Shown: one piece after another, positions 56,626 through 64,000 of the stretch
How the letters are laid out: the number at the start of each line of letters is the position of its first letter
Numbering within the stretch: position 1 is the first letter of the stretch
Source of the DNA: Streptomyces rimosus
GTDB lineage: Bacteria; Actinomycetota; Actinomycetes; Streptomycetales; Streptomycetaceae
Reading direction: 5' to 3'
DNA length: 64,000 nucleotides
NCBI RefSeq assembly: GCF_008704655.1
Contig: NZ_CP023688.1
Coordinates: 3,038,001 to 3,102,000, forward strand
The notes under the pieces: model-generated
Databases searched by the model: none
What the model was told of the DNA's origin: nothing
The model's input: the letters and a program-made list of their open reading frames with translations, nothing else
Program-made: the position numbers and the translations under genes

Positions 56626-64000
<7,375 letters not shown>

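Overview
The window is high-GC actinobacterial DNA that reads as a Streptomyces chromosome. It carries Streptomyces polar-growth coiled-coil proteins (Scy, FilP), NucS, a DasR-type chitinase promoter, GTG/TTG starts, leaderless promoters and mostly GC-ending codons. From memory the gene order from scy to the tRNA-Arg follows the S. coelicolor core region that runs down from about SCO5397. The part after the tRNA looks strain-specific.

Layout. 1-4.6 kb: scy (5' end outside the window) and filP. 4.8-9.4 kb: two tandem ABC ATPase/permease pairs. 9.4-12.4 kb: a small Cys/His protein, a luciferase-like oxidoreductase, an SCO5389-type protein and the mismatch endonuclease NucS. 12.6-19.2 kb: a membrane-anchored P-loop ATPase with a PTDK-repeat tail, a STAS protein, a 3-hydroxyacyl-CoA dehydrogenase, and a TetR regulator divergent from a DrrAB-like exporter. 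19.3-25.4 kb: a cobalamin adenosyltransferase, a membrane protein, a histidine kinase/response regulator pair, a secreted chitinase and a DUF2550 protein. 25.6-33.5 kb: the complete F1Fo ATP synthase operon atpIBEFHAGDC on the minus strand, with a Rex-like operator. 33.7-51.3 kb: a minus-strand housekeeping block of wecA-type transferase, glyA, a phosphatase-like protein, tsaC, prmC, prfA, rpmE, an LCP protein, rho, thrB, thrC, hom, lysA and the ArgS-like nrtL. 51.3-52.5 kb: decayed G-rich repeats and a response regulator. 52.65 kb: tRNA-Arg(CCG).

After the tRNA is a patch of visibly lower GC (about 52.8-56.0 kb). It holds an unrecognised gene with a hydrophobic C-terminal segment, divergent from a DUF262/DUF1524 (GmrSD-type) protein whose expected HNH-motif histidine is asparagine. 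Next come a non-coding stretch with a perfect hairpin over a possible 34-residue ORF, and an MSMEG_6728-type gene. From 56.6 kb to the window end runs the 3' part of a large NRPS (C*-A-PCP-C-A-PCP-C) that ends in a condensation domain without a thioesterase.

How it works together: the core genes serve tip growth and cell-envelope assembly (scy, filP, wecA-type, LCP), energy (atp), translation and its termination (prfA, prmC, rpmE, tsaC), transcription termination (rho) and aspartate-family amino acid synthesis (hom-thrC, thrB, lysA). Regulatory sites tie some of them to redox state (Rex-like at atp, SigR-like at rpmE) and to chitin supply (DasR-like at chiC). The accessory end combines a candidate phage-defence gene with a natural-product gene cluster.
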